A stretch of 5,496 bases of DNA from Pseudomonadota bacterium (lineage in GTDB: Bacteria; Pseudomonadota; Alphaproteobacteria; Rhizobiales; Xanthobacteraceae): NCBI GenBank assembly GCA_023432885.1, contig JAEZEU010000154.1, positions 1-5,496 on the forward strand, written 5' to 3'. The first letter of the stretch is position 1. Every line of letters starts with the position of its first letter. A program made the translations under genes and the position numbers. Below, piece by piece: positions 1-4,708 of this stretch. The notes under the pieces were generated by a model, which was not told where the DNA came from, did not search any database, and saw only the letters and a list, made by a program, of their open reading frames with translations.

Positions 1-417
1 ATCGACGTGCATGTCACGCTGACCGACGGCTCCTATCACAGCGTCGACTCCTCCGATCTGGCGTTCCGCACCGCCGCCCGCATCGGCGTGTCCGAGGCCC
101 TGCCGCAGTGCCAGCCGGTGCTGCTGGAGCCGATCCACGTGGTCGAGATCGTCTGCCCGACGGAGGCCACCGCCAAGATTAACGCGATCCTGTCGGCCCG
201 GCGCGGCCAGATCCTCAGCTTCGATACCCGCGAGGGCTGGTCCGGCTGGGATTGCGTCCGCGCCACGATGCCGGAAGCGGAGATCGGCGATCTCATCGTC
301 GAACTGCGCTCGGCCACCGCCGGCGCCGGCAGCTTCACGCGGCAGTTCGACCGCATGGCCGAAGTCACCGGCCGCGACGCCGACAAGATCATCGCCGCGC
401 ATCGCGACGCCGCGTGA
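1..417 (+). CDS. Elongation factor G-like translational GTPase, C-terminal part (5' end outside window)
   Basis: The reading frame is open from the first base and ends in TGA at 415-417, so only the last 138 residues are visible. They match domains IV and V of EF-G. The stretch VDSSDLAFRTAARIGVSEAL corresponds to the canonical VDSSEMAFKIAG region of domain IV. PVLLEPIHVVEIVCP opens domain V, and the RRGQI and ELRSATAG motifs follow. In EF-G these domains reach into the ribosomal A site and drive tRNA-mRNA translocation; the GTPase domain would lie upstream of the window. The sequence departs from housekeeping FusA: the usual LRSMTQGRATYTMEFDHYEEVP tail reads LRSATAGAGSFTRQFDRMAEV here. I therefore read it as the EF-G-like paralogue found in many alphaproteobacteria, not fusA of the str operon, and no ribosomal protein or tufA gene follows. 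Family assignment is firm; the exact paralogue is an inference. Confidence 0.9.
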   Translation: MDVHVTLTDGSYHSVDSSDLAFRTAARIGVSEALPQCQPVLLEPIHVVEIVCPTEATAKINAILSARRGQILSFDTREGWSGWDCVRATMPEAEIGDLIVELRSATAGAGSFTRQFDRMAEVTGRDADKIIAAHRDAA

Positions 418-446
418 ACGGTTTCTCGTACTGAAGCTGCGATCTT

Positions 447-500
447 ACCCTCTCCTTCTATGAGGGAGAGGGTCATCTTGGGAGCGAAGCGACCGAGATG
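447..500. repeat. REP-like doublet of hairpins in a convergent intergenic gap
   Basis: Two stem-loops sit back to back. The first has arms 447-458 and 462-473 (ACCCTCTCCTTC / GAGGGAGAGGGT), pairing over 12 positions with one T-G wobble and a TAT loop. The second has arms 474-481 and 493-500 (CATCTTGG / CCGAGATG, one wobble), with an inner GC/GC stem around a GAA loop at 486-488. Arms of the CCCTCTCC/GGAGAGGG type are common in dispersed intergenic palindromes of Bradyrhizobium and Rhodopseudomonas, so this is probably one copy of such a family. Membership cannot be proven from a single copy. Lying between two converging genes, it may also stop transcription or protect 3' ends in both directions. 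Neither strand shows a long T-tract. Confidence 0.6.
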
Positions 501-511
501 CTGCTCGGCAG

Positions 512-525
512 AGAGAGGCCTCTCT
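512..525. repeat. 14-bp perfect palindrome (AGAGAGGCCTCTCT)
   Basis: The sequence is its own reverse complement. It lies about 20 bases beyond the stop codon of the minus-strand methyltransferase and just past a small ctgc-tcg-gcag hairpin (501-511). As RNA it could form a 5-bp stem with a GGCC loop. It may belong to the intergenic palindromic element next to it or help 3'-end formation. There is no T-run, so a classical terminator is not supported. Confidence 0.4.
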
Positions 526-545
526 ATCTATCCGCTCTGTTCGCT

Positions 546-1325
546 TTACGGCATCGCCAGCCCCCAGCTGGCTGGCAGATTGCGAAAGGCCAGATGGACC
601 CCCGCACTAAGGGAGGCTGTCTTGAAGCCGAACTTGCCCCAAGCCGTAGCCAGCGCCTGTTTGGTAAAGAGCGAGACGTGACCGTTGCGCGGCCCGACGT
701 ACCACCAGGCGAGACCGGAATTTTGGATGTCGTCAGGCTGGGTCAGCGTCGAATAGAGCACGGCCCCGGGGTCGCCCACCAATTCGACGATCCTGCCGAT
801 TCCGTCCAACGGATCAGGCAGGTGCTCGAGCGTCTCGAAACAGGTCACGAGGTCAAACTTCCCCTCGGGTCGACCCGCATGCTCCTCGACCATCGGATCG
901 TAGGTCACAGCTTCCTTGAAGCCACGGGCCCTCAATGCGGAACAGAGAACGTCGTTGCCGCCGCCGTAGTCGAGCACCCTCATGCCGGCCTTGTGAGCAG
1001 CCCACAGGTTGGCCACCCAGTCGGCGTTTCCGCTCGGACGCGTGGTGCGATAATCGGGATCGAAGATGTGGTAATCGTCGTTGTAGATGTGGGTCTTGAA
1101 ATCGCCGAGACCCCAGTCGTCGAACGCATCGGTGAACAGGAAGCCGCAGGTTGCGCACCGGCGATAATAGATCGGGATGCCCGACAGCGGGGTGTGCAGT
1201 CCTCTCGCAATTTCACAAGAGCGGTTCATGTCGACGACGCCGAAGAGCGCCGATGGACCGCTGCAGATCTTGCACGCCATGTGCGCCTTGGAGGCCGGCT
1301 TGAGTCCCAGTTCGGCTACTGACAT
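546..1325 (-). CDS. Class I SAM-dependent methyltransferase with N-terminal zinc ribbon
   Basis: The protein is 259 residues from the ATG at 1325. That start is chosen because GGGGAG lies five bases upstream; an upstream in-frame start at 1394 has no comparable site. Residues 18-60 hold two CxxC pairs (CKIC at 18-21, CATC at 57-60), a probable zinc ribbon. The Rossmann methyltransferase core follows: motif I VLDYGGGND (117-125), acidic D143 for the SAM ribose, and FDLVTCFETLEHLPDP (157-172), the D-x-V-x-x-x-x-x-L-E-H signature of Methyltransf_11/23-type enzymes. The arrangement recalls the zinc-binding-plus-methyltransferase design of sugar C-methyltransferases and related enzymes of small-molecule or surface-glycan pathways. 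The substrate cannot be read from the sequence and no partner gene lies alongside. The enzyme appears cytoplasmic, with no signal peptide or membrane segment. It converges on the EF-G-like gene and diverges from the DUF1275 gene, so it is likely transcribed alone. Confidence 0.88.
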   Translation of the reverse strand: MSVAELGLKPASKAHMACKICSGPSALFGVVDMNRSCEIARGLHTPLSGIPIYYRRCATCGFLFTDAFDDWGLGDFKTHIYNDDYHIFDPDYRTTRPSGNADWVANLWAAHKAGMRVLDYGGGNDVLCSALRARGFKEAVTYDPMVEEHAGRPEGKFDLVTCFETLEHLPDPLDGIGRIVELVGDPGAVLYSTLTQPDDIQNSGLAWWYVGPRNGHVSLFTKQALATAWGKFGFKTASLSAGVHLAFRNLPASWGLAMP

Positions 1326-1543
1326 GATGGCTCCCCAAAACCGCGCTTCACGCGGGAACGTGCGGCGAATCAGACCCATGCCGCACGCCATCAAGTATTG
1401 GTCAAGGTTAACGATCTCCTAACCATATCGTCAGACCGCCGAGAGGTCCCATCGGCTGCCCGGACAACAGGAGAATTCCCGGTTCACGCTCCATCCTTGG
1501 CCTCCCCCTGTCGGGCTTCCGTTGCAGGCACCACGCAGGCAAG
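1326..1543. other. Divergent intergenic spacer
   Basis: This spacer must hold the promoters of both the methyltransferase (minus) and the DUF1275 gene (plus). An AT-richer patch lies around 1390-1430. On the minus strand CTTGACC (about 1401-1407) resembles a -35 box, but no good -10 follows at 17 bases. A weak inverted repeat GGTTA/TAACC (1406-1410 and 1420-1424) lies in the same patch. No promoter can be called with confidence. Open frames crossing the spacer have no ribosome-binding site or recognisable protein, and I see no RNA gene. Confidence 0.4.
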
Positions 1544-1553
1544 ATGCCTGCAA
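1522..1553 (+). promoter_or_regulatory. Two mutually exclusive hairpins over the DUF1275 start codon
   Basis: The sequence TTGCAGGCA (1522-1530) is the exact reverse complement of TGCCTGCAA (1545-1553). A second GCAGGCA (1535-1541) pairs with the same TGCCTGC (1545-1551) across a three-base AGA loop. Either 9 bp with a 14-base loop or 7 bp with a 3-base loop can therefore form, but not both fully. Both arrangements bury the ATG at 1544 or the ribosome-binding region of the next in-frame ATG at 1553. This could limit translation. As DNA it could equally be an operator with three half-sites. The pairing is seen directly; a regulatory role is inference. Confidence 0.4.
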
Positions 1554-2194
1554 TGCTCGGTTCCCGCGCCAATGTCCTGCTTGCCTGTGCGCTCAGCGCG
1601 CTCGCCGGGTACGTCGACGGCATCGGCGTCCTGCATCTCGGCGGCCTGTTCGTCTCCTTCATGAGCGGCAATTCGACCCGCATGGGCGTCAGTCTCGCCG
1701 ACGGGCAATGGATGGCCGCCCTTGAGGCGCTGGGATTGATCGTGCTGTTCGTCGCCGGAGCGGCCATCGGAAGCCTGATCGTGCTCGGCCGCTCGGCCTG
1801 GCGTCAGGCGGTGGTCTTGCTCGCGGAAGCGGCGCTGCTTTTCGCTGCGGGGCTCGCCCATCACCTCGAGCAGCAGCCGGTCGCGGTGGCCTTTATCGTG
1901 CTGGCGATGGGGATCGAGAACGCCGTGTTCCAGATCGAGGGCGGGGGAGGGCTCGGCCTCACCTATGTCACGGGTGCGCTGGTCAAGGTGGGCCAATTCC
2001 TCGCCGCGGCGGCAACCGGCGGTCCGCGCTGGAGCTGGCTGCCCAATCTCCTGCTATGGGCCGCGCTGGTGGCGGGAGCTACGGGCGGCTCGCTGGCCTA
2101 TGCCAGCCTCAAGCTCGACGCGATCTGGATCGCAGGTGTCGTCGCGCTGGCGCTGGCGGCCATAGTCGCTGCGGGCGCGAAGCGCGCGGATTGA
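1544..2194 (+). CDS. DUF1275 (YoaK-like) integral membrane protein
   Basis: The protein is 216 residues and strongly hydrophobic, with about six likely membrane segments (roughly 12-32, 60-82, 88-104, 112-130, 160-180, 190-210). Two family hallmarks are visible. GYVDGIGVLHLGGLF at 22-36 runs into FVSFMSGNSTRMG (36-48). In the second half, YVTGALVKVGQ (141-151) echoes the GN(S/T) motif, as expected for a family whose halves resemble each other. DUF1275 proteins are inner-membrane proteins of unknown activity, so no substrate is assigned. The start at 1544 is the most upstream in-frame ATG; ATG 1553 is an alternative, and neither has a strong Shine-Dalgarno. The stop at 2192-2194 lies 31 bases before aroE on the same strand, so co-transcription with aroE is possible. 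Codon use matches the neighbours. Confidence 0.87.
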   Translation: MPAMLGSRANVLLACALSALAGYVDGIGVLHLGGLFVSFMSGNSTRMGVSLADGQWMAALEALGLIVLFVAGAAIGSLIVLGRSAWRQAVVLLAEAALLFAAGLAHHLEQQPVAVAFIVLAMGIENAVFQIEGGGGLGLTYVTGALVKVGQFLAAAATGGPRWSWLPNLLLWAALVAGATGGSLAYASLKLDAIWIAGVVALALAAIVAAGAKRAD

Positions 2195-2209
2195 CAGCGC
2201 GCGCGGCTT
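2180..2209 (+). promoter_or_regulatory. GC-rich stem-loop across the DUF1275 stop codon
   Basis: AAGC-GCGCG (2180-2188) can pair with CGCGC-G-GCTT (2200-2209), giving 9 bp with one bulged G at 2205. The loop of 11 bases contains the TGA at 2192-2194. The fold ends 16 bases before the aroE ATG. No T-tract follows, so it is not a clear terminator. It might affect read-through into aroE or the coupling of the two genes. The base pairing is direct; the role is speculative in such GC-alternating sequence. Confidence 0.3.
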
Positions 2210-2225
2210 GTTCGAAGCAGGACGG

Positions 2226-3068
2226 ATGACACCAGGACCAAGAACCCCCGCCGCGTGCCTGATCGGTTGGCCGGCCGCGCATTCCCGCTCGCCGCTGATC
2301 CATCACTACTGGCTGCGCACGCTCGGCATTGAGGGCGGCTATGTGATCGAGGCCGTGCCGCCGGACGATTTCCGCGATTTCGTGCTGCGGCTGTCGCTGC
2401 GCGGCTTCGTCGGCGCCAACGTCACCATTCCCCACAAGGAGCAGGCACTGGCGCTTTCCAGGCCCGATGCGCGCGCGAAAGCCGTCGGCGCCGCCAACAC
2501 GCTATGGTTCGAGAACGGCGAGCTTTGCTCCACCAACACCGACGTCGAAGGCTTCATCAACAATCTCGACGCCAGTGCGCCCGGCTGGGACAAGGCGGAA
2601 GAGGCGCTGGTGCTGGGGGCGGGCGGCTCGGCCCGCGCGGTCGTGTTCGGGCTCGTCGAGCGCGGCATCAGGACCGTGCACCTCGCCAACCGCACGCTGG
2701 AGCGAGCACAGGGGCTGGCCGCTCAATTCGGCGCCAGCGTGCAGCCGATAAGATGGGAAGAGGGCGGCGAATTGCTGCCGCGTGCCGGGCTGCTGGTCAA
2801 CACCACCTCGCTCGGCATGCACGGCCAGCCGCCGCTCGAGATCGATGTCGCGCGCCTGCCGGCCGACGCCGTCGTCGCCGACCTCGTCTACGTGCCGCTG
2901 CAAACCGAACTGCTGGCCGCCGCGCAAGCGCGCGGGCTGAAGACTGCCGACGGCCTCGGCATGCTGCTGCACCAGGCCGTGCGCGGCTTCGAATTGTGGT
3001 TCGGCCGCCGTCCGCAGGTGACGCCAGACCTCCGCGCGCTGGTCGAAGCCGACCTCAAGCAGGCGTGA
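2226..3068 (+). CDS. aroE: Shikimate dehydrogenase (NADP+)
   Basis: AroE reduces 3-dehydroshikimate to shikimate with NADPH in the cytoplasmic shikimate pathway to aromatic amino acids and chorismate. The protein is 280 residues, close to the family norm. The N-terminal substrate domain has GWPAAHSRSP (14-23, shikimate-binding serines 20 and 22) and NVTIPHK (65-71, catalytic Lys71). GAANT (88-92) and STNTDVEG (102-109, catalytic Asp106) follow. The NADP domain has GAGGSARA (131-138) and NRT (155-157), the basic patch typical for NADP. Further on come NTTSLGM (192-198), DLVY (219-222) and GMLLHQAVRGFE (245-256). All key residues are present, so it should be active. I prefer the ATG at 2226, with AGGA just upstream, over the in-frame TTG at 2208, which has no ribosome site. 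In many alphaproteobacteria aroE sits beside maf, coaE and dnaQ. None is seen here, so this may be a second copy or a relocated gene. Confidence 0.95.
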   Translation: MTPGPRTPAACLIGWPAAHSRSPLIHHYWLRTLGIEGGYVIEAVPPDDFRDFVLRLSLRGFVGANVTIPHKEQALALSRPDARAKAVGAANTLWFENGELCSTNTDVEGFINNLDASAPGWDKAEEALVLGAGGSARAVVFGLVERGIRTVHLANRTLERAQGLAAQFGASVQPIRWEEGGELLPRAGLLVNTTSLGMHGQPPLEIDVARLPADAVVADLVYVPLQTELLAAAQARGLKTADGLGMLLHQAVRGFELWFGRRPQVTPDLRALVEADLKQA

Positions 3069-3121
3069 TCTGATCTCCATCCCGTTGGCTGGTCGCATCC
3101 TTGTGAGCGGAATGTCGTTGT

Positions 3122-3136
3122 TCGCTCCGGGGTGAA
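3122..3136 (+). repeat. Upstream element shared by the two paralogous secreted-protein genes (copy 1)
   Basis: The stretch 3122-3136 (TCGCTCCGGGGTGAA) matches 3840-3854 (TCCCTCCGGGCTGAA) at 13 of 15 positions. Each copy lies just ahead of one of the two tandem paralogues, but at different distances from the ATG (32 and 19 bases). It may be a relic of the upstream region copied with the gene, or a shared control site. Nothing else in the 100-base gap after aroE can be called; no terminator is evident. Confidence 0.3.
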
Positions 3137-3168
3137 GCACTACCTCAATTGCATCCCGGAGGTGCCCC

Positions 3169-3795
3169 ATGCCCAACCATCATTTGAACTTCCTTCGTCC
3201 GCTGGTTGCCGTCGCGATGCTGGCGGCTTCAACCACGTACGCACTCGCTCAGCAATCGCCGACGCCCAGCCGCGTCCGCGGCACCGTAGAGGGGGTCAAT
3301 GGCGACGTGCTGGCCGTGAAGTCACGCGGCGGCCAAGACGTTTCGCTGCATATGACGCCGGACGTCCGCGTCCTCGGCATCACCAAAATCCCGCTGTCCG
3401 ACATCAAGGTCGGTTCCTTCGTCGGCACCACGACGGTGCCAGGACCGGGGGGTACGCAGAATGCGGTGGAGGTGCACGTCTTTCCGGAGGCCATGCGCGG
3501 CACCGGCGAGGGCTCGCGTCCCTGGGATCTGCGTCCCCATTCGAGCATGACCAATGCAACGGTCGCGGACTCCGTCGTGAGCAATGACGGCCACACGCTC
3601 CTGATCAAATACAGGGGCGGCGAGAAGAAGGTGCTGGTATCGCCCGAGACGCCAATCGTTACCTACGTTCCCGGCGACAAGAGCGAGCTGAAGGCAGGCG
3701 CCAAGGTGATCGCCTTCACGAAAAAGCTGCCCGACGGCTCCCTCGAAACCGACCGCGTCGGCGTCGGCCGCGATGGCCTGACCCCGCCGATGTGA
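3169..3795 (+). CDS. Secreted two-repeat protein of unknown function, paralogue A
   Basis: The protein is 208 residues. GGAGGT lies five bases before the ATG, so the start is well supported. A Sec signal peptide is clear: a hydrophobic core LVAVAMLAAS and a cleavage site ALA|QQ after residue 27, giving a periplasmic or secreted product. The mature part has two similar domains of about 75 residues. Repeat 1 (35-107) starts RGTVEGVNGDVLAVKSRGG and repeat 2 (129-202) starts NATVADSVVSNDGHTLLIKYRGG. Between them is a linker with RPWD (117-120) and SMTNATVA (126-133). The strand-rich small-domain pattern resembles DUF5666-type or OB-like folds, but this is a guess. Proteins of this kind in Bradyrhizobium are, as I recall, often labelled metal ABC transporter permease. 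The sequence gives no support for that, since there is no membrane segment beyond the signal peptide. The gene lies 100 bases after aroE and 78 before its paralogue. Confidence 0.85.
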   Translation: MPNHHLNFLRPLVAVAMLAASTTYALAQQSPTPSRVRGTVEGVNGDVLAVKSRGGQDVSLHMTPDVRVLGITKIPLSDIKVGSFVGTTTVPGPGGTQNAVEVHVFPEAMRGTGEGSRPWDLRPHSSMTNATVADSVVSNDGHTLLIKYRGGEKKVLVSPETPIVTYVPGDKSELKAGAKVIAFTKKLPDGSLETDRVGVGRDGLTPPM

Positions 3796-3817
3796 TTATC
3801 CCTTCGCTTCCCGGAAT

Positions 3818-3831
3818 ACTGCCGGGGCAGT
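3818..3831 (+). terminator. Small hairpin between the two paralogues; weak terminator or attenuator candidate
   Basis: ACTGCC (3818-3823) pairs with GGCAGT (3826-3831); sterically this is more likely a 5-bp stem with a CGGG loop. It sits 22 bases after the stop of paralogue A. Only a mixed TGGTGTTCC tract follows, so efficient intrinsic termination is doubtful. It overlaps a poor EcfG-like match (GGAAT-N16-TGTT, 3813-3837). Confidence 0.25.
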
Positions 3832-3839
3832 GGTGTTCC

Positions 3840-3854
3840 TCCCTCCGGGCTGAA
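3840..3854 (+). repeat. Upstream element shared by the paralogues (copy 2)
   Basis: TCCCTCCGGGCTGAA matches the stretch at 3122-3136 in 13 of 15 positions and lies 19 bases before the ATG of paralogue B, just ahead of its GGGAGG ribosome-binding site (3862-3867). See copy 1 for interpretation. Confidence 0.3.
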
Positions 3855-3873
3855 ATATCCTGGGAGGGACGCC

Positions 3874-4485
3874 ATGCGGAAATCAGCCACACTTTTCGCC
3901 TCGCTCACGCTTGCCGCGCTCGCCACGCAGGTGCTGGCGCAGCAGCCGCCGACGCTCCGCATCCGCGGCACCATCGAGGCGGTCGACGGCCCAATGCTGT
4001 CGATCAAGTCGCGCGAGGGCACCGACATGAAGGTGAAGATGACAGATAATGCCGCAGTGTTCGCTGTGGTAAAGACCGATCTCTCCGAGATCAAGCAGGG
4101 CTCCTATATCGGCGTCACCGCGATGCCCGACCCCGACGGCACCCAGCGTGCCATCGCCGTACATATCTTCCCGGAAAACCAGCGGGGCGCCGCGGAGGGC
4201 TTTCGCCCCTGGGACGCACGGCCCAACAGCACCATGACGAATGCGACGGTGGCGGAAACCGTGAAGGGCACCGATGGCCAGAACATCCTGGTGAAATACA
4301 AGGACGGCGAGAAGAAAGTCGTGGTGCCGCCGGGCACCCCGATCGTCACCTTCGTCGCCAGCGACAAGTCGGAAGTGAAGCCCGGTGCCAGGCTCATCAT
4401 CTTTGGCGCGACAAAAAAGGACGACGGCACGCTGGAAACCGCCCGCGTCAATGTCGGCCGCGACGGGGTGATACCGCCGATGTGA
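3874..4485 (+). CDS. Secreted two-repeat protein of unknown function, paralogue B
   Basis: The protein is 203 residues. GGGAGG lies six bases before the ATG. A Sec signal peptide (LFASLTLAALATQ) ends at VLA|QQ after residue 22, so the product is exported. It aligns with paralogue A over the whole mature length, with about half or slightly more of the residues identical by eye and near-perfect blocks: RPWD (111-114), TMTNATVA (120-127), GEKKV (145-149), TPIVT (155-159) and the ending VGRDG..PPM. The same two internal repeats are present (about 29-101 and 123-197). The gene is a tandem duplicate that has diverged considerably, so the duplication is not recent. There are no cysteines, no obvious catalytic motif and no membrane segment. 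Function is unknown; a role in binding a ligand in the cell envelope is only a possibility. It shares orientation with paralogue A and may be co-transcribed. Confidence 0.85.
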   Translation: MRKSATLFASLTLAALATQVLAQQPPTLRIRGTIEAVDGPMLSIKSREGTDMKVKMTDNAAVFAVVKTDLSEIKQGSYIGVTAMPDPDGTQRAIAVHIFPENQRGAAEGFRPWDARPNSTMTNATVAETVKGTDGQNILVKYKDGEKKVVVPPGTPIVTFVASDKSEVKPGARLIIFGATKKDDGTLETARVNVGRDGVIPPM

Positions 4486-4556
4486 GGGGGCGGTACTTTT
4501 ATCCGCCGGCCGTTTGGGCCTTGTCCGAGACAGCGGGGGCTGAAACGCGCGGGACA

Positions 4557-4582
4557 GGAACCCCCGGCGCGTGGCAGACGTT
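4557..4582 (+). promoter_or_regulatory. EcfG (general stress response sigma factor) promoter candidate
   Basis: GGAAC (4557-4561) is followed by a 17-base spacer and CGTT (4579-4582). This is an exact match to the alphaproteobacterial EcfG/RpoE2 consensus GGAAC-N16-17-cGTT. Transcription would start near 4588-4592, leaving a leader of about 120 bases before the response regulator at 4709. The gene downstream encodes a signalling receiver of a type linked to that stress response, which strengthens the call. The -35 box also touches the right arm of an inverted repeat CGGGGG/CCCCCG (4534-4539 and 4561-4566). Confidence 0.65.
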
Positions 4583-4593
4583 AGCGATCGAGG

Positions 4594-4646
4594 GCGGCGT
4601 TCTGGCTTTGCCGAAATCTAGCTGAACGCCGCACCCGTCGTCGGGT
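4594..4646 (+). promoter_or_regulatory. Foldable 5' leader of the response regulator transcript
   Basis: GCGGCGTTC (4594-4602) is the exact reverse complement of GAACGCCGC (4624-4632), a 9-bp stem closing a 21-base loop. A second hairpin, ACCCG-TCGT-CGGGT (4633-4646), abuts it directly. A short CCGG/CCGG pairing (4664-4667 with 4673-4676) follows. The first stem would begin within a few bases of the transcript start predicted from the EcfG-type promoter. Such a structured 5' end could stabilise the mRNA or tune translation. No known riboswitch class is recognised. Confidence 0.35.
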
Positions 4647-4708
4647 CCATTGGCGCGGCTGCTCCGGTTTGTCCGGCCGTTGCGCGAGAGTTCTGCAAGG
4701 AGTTCCCC

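Noticed and set aside
498..1322. Plus-strand open frame (274 codons) opposite the methyltransferase
   Set aside because: The minus strand carries the SAM motifs, the zinc ribbon and a ribosome-binding site; the plus frame shows no motif.
1355..1380. Another GGAAC (1355-1359) as an EcfG promoter on the plus strand
   Set aside because: No CGTT or similar -10 box occurs 16-17 bases downstream, so only half of the consensus is present.
1484..1996. Minus-strand open frame (170 codons) opposite the DUF1275 gene
   Set aside because: Charged, repetitive composition (His, Glu, Arg, Gln) typical of the antisense frame of a hydrophobic membrane protein; no ribosome site or family match.
3101..3120. 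TTGTGAGCGGA resembles the left half of the E. coli lac operator
   Set aside because: The second half of the operator is missing (GTCGTTG instead of a matching half-site), there is no LacI-family gene in the window, and an 11-base match to a half-site can arise by chance.
2502..3176. Long minus-strand open frame (224 codons) opposite aroE
   Set aside because: Antisense shadow of a confident aroE gene in high-GC DNA, with no recognisable domain.
3169..4485. Reading the two secreted paralogues as metal ABC transporter permeases
   Set aside because: Neither has a transmembrane segment beyond the signal peptide, and no ABC ATPase or binding-protein partner is present.
4489..4507. GGCGG/CCGCC inverted repeat after paralogue B as a terminator
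   Set aside because: Only five base pairs with a nine-base loop; the T-run is inside the loop and not after the stem.
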